Below are positions 1 through 6,389 of a DNA stretch of 22,999 nucleotides, in pieces; position 1 is the first letter of the stretch; the number at the start of each line of letters is the position of its first letter. Under the pieces are notes generated by a model that saw nothing but the letters and a program-made list of their open reading frames with translations, searched no databases and was not told the origin of the DNA. The DNA comes from CANHEE01 sp043777755 (GTDB taxonomy: Bacteria; Bacteroidota; Bacteroidia; Chitinophagales; Saprospiraceae), in NCBI GenBank assembly GCA_043777755.1, contig JAYWHK010000207.1:1-22999 (forward strand), written 5' to 3'. Position numbers and translations under genes: made by a program.

Positions 1-104
1 TAAAAATAAAAAATTGATATTTTATTATAAATTAAAATATTATTTTTTAAATTTTTTAAAAATGTTCTGTTTTTAGAAAACTGGAACATCGAGTATACAA
101 TGAA
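1..104. repeat. Left copy of a 104-bp inverted repeat shared with the right end of the window
   Basis: Bases 1-104 match the reverse complement of 22895-22998 with 6 mismatches by eye (positions 24, 25, 48, 67, 96 and 98). The repeat is very AT-rich and contains a hairpin (63-67 with 84-88, and 69-73 with 77-81). In both copies it ends at an ATG: here the ATG at 100-102 opens a reading frame of only four codons, whereas at the right end the ATG starts the T9SS gene. The DUF3987 homology begins directly after it, so 104 looks like a recombination breakpoint. Confidence 0.85.
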
Positions 105-107
105 TAT

Positions 108-1133
108 TTGGTAAAAAGGGAAACAATGACAGATGACGAAATATTAATCCCTAATCAAATATTCATTGACGACTTCACCATTGAATCTGTACTTAAAGCC
201 TACAAGAACAACCGTAAGGGCTTGAATATCAAAATGGACGAGATTATGAGATTACTTACAGAAGGCAGCCGATACAGTGGTGCAAGCTCACTTACAAAGT
301 ATTTGGAGATATGGTCGGGTAGTGAAGTGAATATAAATAGAGAAAACAAATGGCTCCGATACAATAATGTATTCATGTCTATTTTTGGTACGACACAACC
401 AGCACTACTTTACAATTTTGCCAAAGGTGCTTTGTACAATTCGGGATTCTTTGACCGCTTTCTCATTGCAATTCCTGACGACCTTAGCCAAGAACACGTC
501 AGTGCAACTGAGCCATACAATCAGTACTACCAAAATTACGAAAACATCATTACCGCAATGTACGAGTATAATGGAGCTGACTTTGATTCTAAGGACTTTT
601 TAGACCCCGAAAAACCAAAACCTTCACTATACAATAAAGTCGCTTTTAACAACGATGCAGCAACCCTTGTTTGTAAATATCAAAACTTATTGATAGATGA
701 AGGCAATAATGCTTTTGATGAAAATATTGCTGGTGCGTTGTCAAAATACCAAATCTACTTGTACCGAATTATTCTGAATATTCACGCACTGAGATACTTT
801 GCTGGCGACCACCAAGACATTACATTGATTAACAAAGAAAGTGTAGAAATAGGGTATCAATTTATTCTATACTACAAATCAAATATGTACAATGTGTATT
901 TTAACCTGTTCAATATTACGCCAATTACAAAACTGAAGAAGTATGAAGAAATCTTTTACGAAGCACTACCAGAGAATGAATCATTTAAAAGAGATTTTGC
1001 CTTGAATCTTGCTGATAAAATGAAGGGCGAAGGAAAGATTAAGGGCTTTTCAAAAAGCACAATTAAAAGTTTTTTGTTAAGAAAAGACCTGTTTGATAAA
1101 CAAGAACACGGTATATATAGACGGATTTTATAA
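108..1133 (+). CDS. DUF3987 replication protein, N-terminally truncated
   Basis: The protein resembles the C-terminal part of DUF3987 proteins, the helicase/primase-associated replication ATPases of Bacteroidetes phages and mobile elements. Visible family features are the DFTIESV segment, a KMDEI motif near residue 43, the GTTQPALL segment near residue 95, and a C-terminal winged-helix-like region (roughly residues 280-341). Full-length relatives carry an upstream P-loop (Walker A), which is absent here. The frame is open from base 60 and starts only with TTG (108) or ATG (126), and the preceding 104 bp is a repeat unrelated to the gene. I infer truncation by rearrangement and loss of ATPase function. 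An AT-rich iteron region follows, consistent with a replication module. Confidence 0.7.
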   Translation: MVKRETMTDDEILIPNQIFIDDFTIESVLKAYKNNRKGLNIKMDEIMRLLTEGSRYSGASSLTKYLEIWSGSEVNINRENKWLRYNNVFMSIFGTTQPALLYNFAKGALYNSGFFDRFLIAIPDDLSQEHVSATEPYNQYYQNYENIITAMYEYNGADFDSKDFLDPEKPKPSLYNKVAFNNDAATLVCKYQNLLIDEGNNAFDENIAGALSKYQIYLYRIILNIHALRYFAGDHQDITLINKESVEIGYQFILYYKSNMYNVYFNLFNITPITKLKKYEEIFYEALPENESFKRDFALNLADKMKGEGKIKGFSKSTIKSFLLRKDLFDKQEHGIYRRIL

Positions 1134-1188
1134 AAAAATTATACTATAAAAAATTAAATAATAATAATACTGTGACACACTATATTTA

Positions 1189-1425
1189 TATACCCTATTT
1201 GACCTTTTAACCTTTTGACCTTTGATACTTAATATATTGAAAATCAGCATTTTAAAAGGTTAAAAAAAAATTAACCTTTTACTCAAAGGTCAAAAAAAAA
1301 AATTAGTTAAAATTTAAAATTTGACCTTTGCCCAAAGGTTAAAAAAAAATTTGACCTTTTAAACAATTGAAAATCAGCGTTTTAAATACCAAAGGTTAAA
1401 AGGTTAAAAGGTCAAATAGGGTATA
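1189..1425. other. Iteron-rich, probable replication origin
   Basis: This gene-free stretch (1134-1507) holds about 12 copies of the heptamer RACCTTT or its complement AAAGGTY, in both orientations. The outer copies form a long inverted repeat: 1189-1224 pairs with 1390-1425 over 36 bp with one mismatch. Inside it are further dyads, for example AAAAGGTTAA/TTAACCTTTT at 1254-1280. A direct repeat, ATTGAAAATCAGC, occurs near 1236 and 1367. The flanks are almost pure A/T. Iterons next to a replication protein gene are typical of origins. A regulatory region is the alternative. Confidence 0.6.
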
Positions 1426-1507
1426 TATAAATACTATTAAAATAGTATATTTTTATAGTATAATAATATAAATAGTGACATAGTTTTTTTAAACTTAAAA
1501 ATTAAAA

Positions 1508-1837
1508 ATGATTTACGATTACGACTTAGATTCACAAAAATACCTACCAAATCTTAAACCTACAAAAGTGGAAGATTTGAAGTATGGAGATATTGTTTTT
1601 TTTAGAAAAAAATTCCATGAGATAGATGATACAAGTGCTGTATTTATAAACTATAATACAGCTAAACTTTACAAGGATAATGATAAAAAAATAAAACCTC
1701 AACATTTAAAGCATTGGTTAATCTTTACTAAATTTAGTGTAAATAATATTCCTGCTGGAACAATATTTTACAAAAAAGTAAAACCTAAAAAAAAAGAACG
1801 CCCAAACGTGCATTTACAGTACAATCTTTTTACATAA
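1508..1837 (+). CDS. Hypothetical protein, 109 aa
   Basis: I do not recognise this protein. It is soluble with no signal peptide or membrane segment. The central part, around KVEDLKYGDIVFF (residues 20-32), has the pattern of a small SH3-like beta-barrel fold, and the C-terminus is strongly basic (KKVKPKKKERPNVH). The coding DNA is much more AT-rich than the virion cassette, with many AAA and TTT codons. It is the first gene after the iteron region and starts at an ATG preceded by an A/T-rich leader, so it may belong to the replication or early region. Confidence 0.6.
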   Translation: MIYDYDLDSQKYLPNLKPTKVEDLKYGDIVFFRKKFHEIDDTSAVFINYNTAKLYKDNDKKIKPQHLKHWLIFTKFSVNNIPAGTIFYKKVKPKKKERPNVHLQYNLFT

Positions 1838-1848
1838 AAAGTATTGGT

Positions 1849-1992
1849 TTGCAGCACTTGTATTTCAAGACATACAAAGCACACGCACATCGAGATAAGT
1901 TCAAGACGATCTGGAAAAGGAGAAGAAATGTTTGGGTTAATCGAACAAAAATATATTACTCAATCCACTTAAATTATATACAATATGGCTAA
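1849..1992 (+). CDS. Possible small basic protein, 47 aa, non-ATG start
   Basis: A frame with no ATG stays open through most of the gap between neighbouring genes and ends 8 nt inside the next gene, as in a coupled operon. Using TTG at 1849 it gives a 47-residue basic protein rich in Lys, Arg, Tyr and Trp (for example FKTIWKRRRNVWVNRT). The composition looks protein-like, but the start is unsupported and there is no recognised family. It could also be untranslated spacer. Confidence 0.25.
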   Translation: MQHLYFKTYKAHAHRDKFKTIWKRRRNVWVNRTKIYYSIHLNYIQYG

Positions 1993-2326
1993 CGGAGGAA
2001 TCACCATCGCTACCATCAGCGATATAAAAACAAACTGGGATTCGTTCCTTAAAGAGTACAAGAAATTACTCCAAGAGTGCGACGATACGCCAATTGTTTG
2101 CCGATGCAAGACAGGACTGCAAAAAATTGAGGATTTGCCCAATACTGTTTATGAGTATGAGATAATCAAACTCATAAAATCCGTACACAAAGAATGTGAA
2201 ACACCATACCTTTTTGACAAGTTTGTTATAGTAGGCTGGGGCGATACCAATTCTTGTACAATCAATAATCTAAGCCAAGCATTAACCAACACTTGTAAAG
2301 GTGTTGATGTCGAAACTTGGACGTAA
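1985..2326 (+). CDS. Hypothetical protein, 113 aa
   Basis: Not recognised. The protein is soluble, slightly acidic and has several cysteines (CDDTPIVCRCKTG near residues 36-48, and later CETP, NSCTI and TCKG). There is no signal peptide. The cysteine spacing could suit metal binding, but no standard zinc-finger pattern is clear. It lies in a rightward run of small genes with short gaps (32 nt to the next), consistent with an early-region operon. Codon use is more balanced than in the AT-rich gene at 1508. Confidence 0.6.
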   Translation: MANGGITIATISDIKTNWDSFLKEYKKLLQECDDTPIVCRCKTGLQKIEDLPNTVYEYEIIKLIKSVHKECETPYLFDKFVIVGWGDTNSCTINNLSQALTNTCKGVDVETWT

Positions 2327-2357
2327 ATAAATCTTGCAGAAATAAAATCACGAAAAT

Positions 2358-2636
2358 ATGCTATACACAATTTACCAGAATGAGACAAAAGACAAGTTTC
2401 GTCTTATTCAGTCAAATATTACACTTCAATCACGTCCAGACGATGTAGATTTTAAACCCATTTTTTCGGCTAATAGTCTATTTCTTATTGCATTATTCCT
2501 AACAAGCATGGATAAGGGATTTGATAAAAGTATTTTCCAAATTATGAATGATTATCATTTTATCAGCTTTATTGAATCAAGGTTTAAATCTATTGAAATA
2601 CTGGTAAAAATTCCTAAACACACAGATGATTTTTAG
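2358..2636 (+). CDS. Hypothetical protein, 92 aa
   Basis: Not recognised. The protein begins MLYTIYQNETKDKFRL and has a hydrophobic stretch around residues 39-50 (LFLIALFLTSM) that is too short to be sure of a membrane span. It is located 32 nt downstream of one small gene and 33 nt upstream of another on the same strand, so co-transcription is likely. No catalytic motif is visible. Confidence 0.55.
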   Translation: MLYTIYQNETKDKFRLIQSNITLQSRPDDVDFKPIFSANSLFLIALFLTSMDKGFDKSIFQIMNDYHFISFIESRFKSIEILVKIPKHTDDF

Positions 2637-2668
2637 ATGGTCTGTAAAAAAACAATTCAAATTTAACA

Positions 2669-2947
2669 ATGACAACACTAAATATCTACCTCGCTGGAAG
2701 CCTTGTCAATGCCATTTACTTGTGCTACCATAGACACCAGCTTTCAGAAATAATCAATGATCGTTTTGGCGAAAAAGCAACCGCCTTATGGCAACTAAAA
2801 GCAATCGCAATAATTGCTATTACGTCGAATCTCGCAATGAGCTGGTCTATATGGTTGCTCACTATTATTGATTTAATTTTCAGTAAATATAATAAAAAAA
2901 CACTTGACTTTTTGCAAAAACACTTGTACCTTTGTCAAGTCAAATAA
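2669..2947 (+). CDS. Small membrane protein, 92 aa
   Basis: No family is recognised. There are two hydrophobic segments, roughly residues 5-20 and 46-74 (LKAIAIIAITSN... and SWSIWLLTIIDLIF), separated by a charged loop, which suggests a two-pass inner-membrane protein. Its 3' end overlaps a promoter-like sequence (2904-2934) that probably drives the following genes. Phage candidates for such a protein include lysis accessory or superinfection-exclusion proteins, but nothing in the sequence decides this. Confidence 0.55.
   Translation: MTTLNIYLAGSLVNAIYLCYHRHQLSEIINDRFGEKATALWQLKAIAIIAITSNLAMSWSIWLLTIIDLIFSKYNKKTLDFLQKHLYLCQVK
2904..2934 (+). promoter_or_regulatory. Bacteroidetes-type promoter with flanking dyad
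   Basis: TTG at 2904-2906 and TACCTTTG at 2927-2934 are separated by 20 nt, matching the Bacteroidetes -33/-7 consensus. CTTGAC just at the -33 box and GTCAAG just after the -7 box form an inverted repeat that could be an operator. It lies inside the 3' end of the gene at 2669-2947 and faces the genes at 2978 and 3188. Confidence 0.6.
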
Positions 2948-2977
2948 ATACAATTTTTTCATCTAAAATTTCATTCA

Positions 2978-3154
2978 ATTAATCAAAAGAGAAAGTCAGA
3001 ACTTCTGACGTATTTTGAAAAAGAACTATTGATCCTGGACAGGCTCATTACCGACAATGCCAGCAACCAAAACAACGTAAAATCACTAATGGAAGAATAC
3101 CGTAAGCTCGCTGAACTATTGGCAAGATTACGTGATACTCCTACCGTTGATTAA
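2978..3154 (+). CDS. Possible small charged protein, 58 aa, ATT or internal start
   Basis: The frame from 2978 to the TAA at 3152-3154 reads like a real helical protein rich in Lys, Glu and Leu (segments KSELLTYFEKELLILDRLI and MEEYRKLAELLARLRD), with clear heptad-like spacing. It has no ATG before the internal one in LMEEYRK. A rare ATT at 2978 is the nearest plausible start downstream of the promoter at 2904-2934. The alternatives are a start at the internal ATG or a sequencing or mutational loss of the start. The next gene begins 33 nt later. Confidence 0.45.
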   Translation: MNQKRKSELLTYFEKELLILDRLITDNASNQNNVKSLMEEYRKLAELLARLRDTPTVD

Positions 3155-3187
3155 TTTTTTTCACCATCAAAAATTTCTATTTAGAAA

Positions 3188-3625
3188 ATGGTAACAACAA
3201 TCACTCAGTATTGTAAAGATACAAATAAATCAAAACAGTTCGTTTCGGAGTACATCAAAAAAGGAAAGTTCAAACAGTACGAAACACCTATGTATGTCAA
3301 AGTAGGCGATGCTTTCATAGAAGTAGGAAAAACAAAAGTATTGGACGTGCCAGCTGAATACACCATTGCCAAAATCTCAGACGACGACCGTAAATATGTA
3401 AAGCAGCTCGTCACTAATCCTTTGCTCCAAGGCCTCTACCTCAAAATCTTGCAAGAAGATAATCCTGACAATAGAATGAAACTTCGCAAAGACTTTGACC
3501 AATACCTAACAGCTCTACCCAAAGAAGCACAGGAAGCCATACAAGCGGAATTTAATACCGCTAATGAAAAGCTCCTGCACCGTGCGCAAGATTCTGTTAA
3601 TCAGTTAAAATCAATTTTAGGATAG
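3188..3625 (+). CDS. Hypothetical protein with HTH-like N-terminus, 145 aa
   Basis: The first 55 residues (TITQYCKDTNKSKQFVSEYIKKGKFKQYE..., then VKVGDAFIEVGKTKVLDV) resemble the winged or MerR-like helix-turn-helix layout of small phage DNA-binding proteins: a helix pair followed by a beta-hairpin. The rest is alpha-helical and charged, ending in a likely coiled coil (residues 110-145). No enzyme motif is seen. It is the last gene of its transcription unit and is followed by a strong terminator at 3654-3688. A regulatory or DNA-binding role is an inference. Confidence 0.6.
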   Translation: MVTTITQYCKDTNKSKQFVSEYIKKGKFKQYETPMYVKVGDAFIEVGKTKVLDVPAEYTIAKISDDDRKYVKQLVTNPLLQGLYLKILQEDNPDNRMKLRKDFDQYLTALPKEAQEAIQAEFNTANEKLLHRAQDSVNQLKSILG

Positions 3626-3653
3626 TCTTTTTTAAAATATTTATTTGACACCA

Positions 3654-3688
3654 ACCACGCCACTACTAAAATAGTGGCATGGTTTTTT
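3654..3688 (+). terminator. Rho-independent terminator
   Basis: ACCACGCCACTA (3654-3665) pairs with TAGTGGCATGGT (3672-3683) across a 6-nt loop, with one internal mismatch, followed by a run of six T. It ends the unit containing the gene at 3188-3625. Confidence 0.85.
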
Positions 3689-3702
3689 AAAATCTTTTTT
3701 CT

Positions 3703-4002
3703 ATGAAAAAAATCCTTTTTATCATCATGCTCCTTGCCGTCGCAATTGGTAGCAACGCAATGACAACATCAACAGCTCTATCATTGCCAACAACAACACT
3801 GAGCGCAAGCTCCATCACTGCCAACGCTCCATCAGCTCCTAAGCCTGACGAGCGCAAAGCAAAGCAATGGTTCATCTCAAGTATTATCTATTCCGTTGCA
3901 AGTATTATCTTTGCGCTTCTGAGCTATCCAATCTTAGCTTCAGTTTTCGCTTTACTCGGTTTGCTTTCCTTGTTTTGGGGATTGTACAAACGAAAAAATT
4001 AA
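3703..4002 (+). CDS. Small exported membrane protein, 99 aa
   Basis: An N-terminal signal peptide (about residues 1-19, KKILFIIMLLAVAIGSNA) precedes a Ser/Thr/Ala-rich linker (20-45). A charged stretch and two hydrophobic segments (about 57-74 and 76-94) follow, ending in the basic tail YKRKN. Signal peptide, small size, transmembrane hairpin and basic end are also seen in membrane-inserted small coat or lysis proteins of membrane-associated phages, but the family is not recognised. It sits between two terminators (3654-3688 and 4007-4043), so it forms its own transcription unit or depends on read-through. Confidence 0.6.
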   Translation: MKKILFIIMLLAVAIGSNAMTTSTALSLPTTTLSASSITANAPSAPKPDERKAKQWFISSIIYSVASIIFALLSYPILASVFALLGLLSLFWGLYKRKN

Positions 4003-4006
4003 AGAA

Positions 4007-4043
4007 AAAAGCCTTTCGGGATTCGTCCTGAAAGGCTTTTAAT
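4007..4043 (+). terminator. Rho-independent terminator
   Basis: AAAAGCCTTTCGGG (4007-4020) and CCTGAAAGGCTTTT (4027-4040) form a stem with a 6-nt loop, followed by A/T-rich sequence with T runs. It separates the gene at 3703-4002 from the promoter module that starts near 4063. Confidence 0.85.
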
Positions 4044-4062
4044 TTTTTTATTTAGAAAAAAA

Positions 4063-4118
4063 TACTCAACACTTGTTTAAGTGAAATGTTTTACATGTCT
4101 TTGCATATCATTTTAACA
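4063..4118 (+). promoter_or_regulatory. Promoter of left inverted module (module 1)
   Basis: TTG at 4073-4075, a 20-nt spacer and TGTCTTTG at 4096-4103 form a Bacteroidetes-type promoter with a slightly weak -7 box. The whole 56-bp block is repeated in inverted orientation at 15716-15771 with 5 mismatches. Transcription should start near 4110, just before the structured leader. Confidence 0.7.
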
Positions 4119-4268
4119 CAACTTGCAAATTAACGTAAAAATGAGTATTATAAAATTAACTATAAAGAAATTAACTGGTTGCCGTAATGAACCTTACCTT
4201 GGTAATGCTCAACAATTGCAAGTTGTGGCGGCAACTGGTTTTTACGTAATTATTTAACACAACTTGCA
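4112..4268 (+). ncRNA. Structured leader RNA of module 1 with alternative pairings
   Basis: A 17-nt direct repeat, TTTAACACAACTTGCAA, lies at 4112-4128 and again at 4253-4269, directly before and touching the start codon. Its complement TTGCAAGTTG (4216-4225) lies between them and can pair with either copy. An inner helix GTTGCCG (4178-4184) with CGGCAAC (4229-4235) and an outer helix ACGTAAAAA (4133-4141) with TTTTTACGT (4240-4248) are also possible. The leader in module 2 keeps the same layout with compensatory changes, which supports a functional RNA. A role in controlling translation of the downstream gene is inferred. Confidence 0.6.
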
Positions 4269-4502
4269 ATGTCAGTATTACATTCAAAATTCAACCTAAG
4301 AGCGATAGAGGTAATCTCTATTGACAGCAATTGCCTAATAGATGTAGCTATGGAAAGCTGCAAATTAGCGGCAGAAAAGAAAGAATCCTTAGAGCTGCAA
4401 ACCTTCAAACAAGGAATGGAAGTATTCCTTAGGGTCATCAAAGAGCGCAACAACCTTGTTATTGGACTAATCAATACCGACGACAGCGACGAAACCGCTT
4501 AA
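4269..4502 (+). CDS. Small regulator-like protein of module 1, 77 aa, paralogue of 15337-15543
   Basis: This soluble protein is of unknown family. It aligns with the 68-aa product at 15337-15543: both start M(S/T)VL, share NCL.D and ESCKL, then ESLELQTFKQ.ME.FL..IKE(R/K)N, and end in an acidic tail. The central helix (about residues 35-60) is amphipathic and could mediate dimerisation. The start codon directly touches segment 3 of the structured leader, so pairing of that segment would mask initiation. A terminator follows at 4522-4558, giving a monocistronic unit. The conserved Cys in ESCKL is notable. The function is unknown. Confidence 0.7.
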   Translation: MSVLHSKFNLRAIEVISIDSNCLIDVAMESCKLAAEKKESLELQTFKQGMEVFLRVIKERNNLVIGLINTDDSDETA

Positions 4503-4521
4503 AAAATTCCTTTTTAGCACC

Positions 4522-4558
4522 ACCGCCTTGACACCTCAGTGTATCAAGGCGGTTTTTT
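4522..4558 (+). terminator. Rho-independent terminator
   Basis: ACCGCCTTGA (4522-4531) pairs with TCAAGGCGGT (4544-4553), extended by CAC/GTG, and is followed by six T. It ends the module 1 transcription unit. The following 4559-4700 is A/T-rich with no gene seen. Confidence 0.9.
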
Positions 4559-4706
4559 CATGCCTATACCTACCTTATTATATTTAAATAGTATTATAAT
4601 TATTAAAAATAAAAATATATAAAATATTAATAGAGAATAATATATAAAAATCATTCTGAATCCTTCCGCAAAATTTCCATTACTATATAAATTGGCATAG
4701 TGGCAA

Positions 4707-4799
4707 TAACTTTGCTACAACATCAAAGCATCTGTACTTGAAAGCACTTCATATACTTTGATGATGAAGGGGATTTGCAGCCGAACCGCTGCAACCCTT
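4707..4799 (+). promoter_or_regulatory. Promoter -7 box and hairpin leader before the lysozyme cassette
   Basis: TAACTTTG at 4707-4714 is a good Bacteroidetes -7 box, although no clear TTG lies 19-21 nt upstream. The predicted start near 4721 coincides with the stem CATCAAAG (4721-4728) / CTTTGATG (4756-4763). A second strong hairpin follows: AAGGG...TGCAGC (4767-4781) with GCTGCA.CCCTT (4788-4799), loop CGAACC. These look like a 5' UTR controlling the virion cassette. Confidence 0.45.
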
Positions 4800-4889
4800 C
4801 TTAACAAATCAAAGCGAAACACGATGCTATTCTATTTTTTTCTAATCCTACTATTCCTTATAGAATACCTAAGGCTAAAACACTCAACC

Positions 4890-5528
4890 ATGGCTAATTT
4901 TGACAGCGCAATAGCAAAAGTTTTAGTGGCAGAAGGCGGCTACCAAGCATGGAAAGCTGACAAAGGCAACTACAACAAAAAAGGCGAATTGGTCGGTACA
5001 AAATACGGCATCAGTGCTGAAGCCTACGAGGATTATTACAAAAAGACCGCTACCAAAACAGCGATGCAGAACCTCACAAAAGAAGCTGCAAAAGAAATCT
5101 ACAAAAAGAAGTACTGGAATCGCATGAAAGGCGACGACATCAGCAGCCAAAACGTAGCAGATGTATTTTTAGACGGTGTAGTGAACCATGGTAAAGGTGT
5201 TCACCTCATACAGCAAGTACTGAAAGTTACGCCTGACGGTGCAGTTGGTCCCATTACTTTAAAAGCCATCAATGAAAGCGACCCAAACAAATTGGTCACC
5301 GCATATTTGGACAGGCGCAAAGGTTACTACCACGAACTTGTCAAAGCCGACGCATCGCAAAAGGAGTTCTTAAAAGGCTGGCTAAAACGATTAGAGGACG
5401 TAAAGAAAGGTTTGACAGACTTTGCAGAAGACGTAGCAAACAGCCCTGAGAAAAAAAAAAATGTGGCGTTGATTGCAGTAAGTGTCGTACTTGTGCTTTG
5501 GGGCATAAGCAAAGCACTGGAAGATTAA
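4890..5528 (+). CDS. GH108 lysozyme with peptidoglycan-binding domain and C-terminal membrane anchor
   Basis: This muramidase-type peptidoglycan hydrolase of the glycoside hydrolase 108 family begins FDSAIAKVLVAEGGY. The catalytic Glu is expected at residue 15 in the EGG motif. KYGIS and the region up to KKYWNRMKGDDI follow as in the family. Residues about 95-170 (NHGKG..LIQQVLKVTPDGAVGP...) match the PG_binding_3 domain. The C-terminus (about 190-208, VALIAVSVVLVLWGIS) is a membrane span, unusual for a free endolysin and suggesting a virion-membrane or inner-membrane enzyme. I chose the ATG at 4890, where family homology starts. The frame is open upstream to ATG 4824, which would add a hydrophobic leader, and TTG 4758, which lies inside the leader hairpins. 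Confidence 0.85.
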   Translation: MANFDSAIAKVLVAEGGYQAWKADKGNYNKKGELVGTKYGISAEAYEDYYKKTATKTAMQNLTKEAAKEIYKKKYWNRMKGDDISSQNVADVFLDGVVNHGKGVHLIQQVLKVTPDGAVGPITLKAINESDPNKLVTAYLDRRKGYYHELVKADASQKEFLKGWLKRLEDVKKGLTDFAEDVANSPEKKKNVALIAVSVVLVLWGISKALED

Positions 5529-5551
5529 AGAAAAAAAAGGCTGATGCTTAG

Positions 5552-5875
5552 ATGATCGACATATTCCTACTTAAACAAATCTCAGATACAATGAATGCTT
5601 ACAATTTATCATTCTCAAAAGAAAATCTGATGAACATATTTAAAGATTACAGCGTGCAAACCAACATTGTATCTGTATTGTGCTGGATAAACAGCCCAAG
5701 TGAAATCACAATCGTATTGGCGGTGCTGAACTTTATCATAACCTTCTTTACTTCAATACCAAAATTAATCCTTACAGGAGCTAAAATATACGGATTCTAC
5801 GAAGCGTGGCGCAAAGGAAAAAAAATCTTTCAAAACGCATCTGACGAAGCCAAAAACGAAAATAAAGATGAATAG
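5552..5875 (+). CDS. Small membrane protein, 107 aa
   Basis: Not recognised. A hydrophobic region at about residues 50-82 (ITIVLAVLNFIITFFT...PKLILTGAKIYGF) gives one long or two short membrane spans, followed by a charged C-terminal tail (EAWRKGKKIFQNASDEAKNENKDE). An internal ATG at 5591 is an alternative start. It overlaps the next gene by 8 nt, so translation is probably coupled to the LEA-like protein. The position next to a membrane-anchored lysozyme suggests a virion-membrane or lysis role, by inference only. Confidence 0.6.
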   Translation: MIDIFLLKQISDTMNAYNLSFSKENLMNIFKDYSVQTNIVSVLCWINSPSEITIVLAVLNFIITFFTSIPKLILTGAKIYGFYEAWRKGKKIFQNASDEAKNENKDE

Positions 5876-6389
5876 AACGATTGTATATGTAGGCTTAGGA
5901 ATCGGATTGCTTTATGCAGCAAGCCTTTACAACTGGGGCAAAGAAATCAGCGGCAAAGTCGCTATCAAATTCAAGAACATACGCAGCCTTCGATTCATAA
6001 ATGCCAAAGGCGAAAAATTAAAGCTCAGAGATTTGATTAAATTTCGAGATTTGGACAAAATCGCAGTCGAATTTTACATCAAACTGGACATTGAAAACAC
6101 CAATGAGTTTCCAATTACCATGAGTGATTTTGCTGGCGACGTATCGTATGGAAATGACAAACTGGCGACGATAGAAAGCACACCAGCGTACAAATTTGTC
6201 AAAGGCCTCACAGAATACAGCATCAAAGTGACACAGCCCGTAATTGCGGACGTTGCAGCCATCGCAAAGATTTTGAGCAGCGGCGACCTCGTAAGAAAAG
6301 TACGCATCAAAGGCTTTTACGAAGTAGAAGTACAGGGAAAAAAATACACTGTTCCTTTTGATGAAAAAATGGGTGTAGATGATTTATGA
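5868..6389 (+). CDS. Membrane-anchored LEA/WHy-like domain protein, 173 aa
   Basis: A single N-terminal membrane span (about residues 4-20, VYVGLGIGLLYAASLYNW) is followed by a beta-rich domain whose pattern resembles LEA type 2/WHy domains: IKLDIENTNEFPITMSDFAGDVSYG, then a strand-rich middle, then VRIKGFYEVEVQGKKYTVPF at the end. These immunoglobulin-like folds often occur in exported proteins. It overlaps both neighbours (8 nt upstream and an ATGA overlap downstream), placing it in a tightly coupled operon with the transglutaminase-fold gene. The assignment rests on the pattern alone. Confidence 0.6.
   Translation: MNRTIVYVGLGIGLLYAASLYNWGKEISGKVAIKFKNIRSLRFINAKGEKLKLRDLIKFRDLDKIAVEFYIKLDIENTNEFPITMSDFAGDVSYGNDKLATIESTPAYKFVKGLTEYSIKVTQPVIADVAAIAKILSSGDLVRKVRIKGFYEVEVQGKKYTVPFDEKMGVDDL

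Noticed and set aside
1201..1415. Short repeated AAAGGT units resembling a CRISPR array
   Set aside because: Units are 7-11 bp, irregularly spaced and in both orientations. There are no 25-37 bp repeats with uniform spacers and no cas genes.
4269..4502. Module genes as a toxin-antitoxin pair
   Set aside because: Each module has only one protein gene and no toxin fold is recognisable. An RNA-protein pair cannot be ruled out, but nothing visible supports it.
4758..4889. TTG start giving a 256-aa lysozyme
   Set aside because: The extra N-terminus would be encoded by the two leader hairpins. Family homology starts at the ATG at 4890. The ATG at 4824 remains possible.
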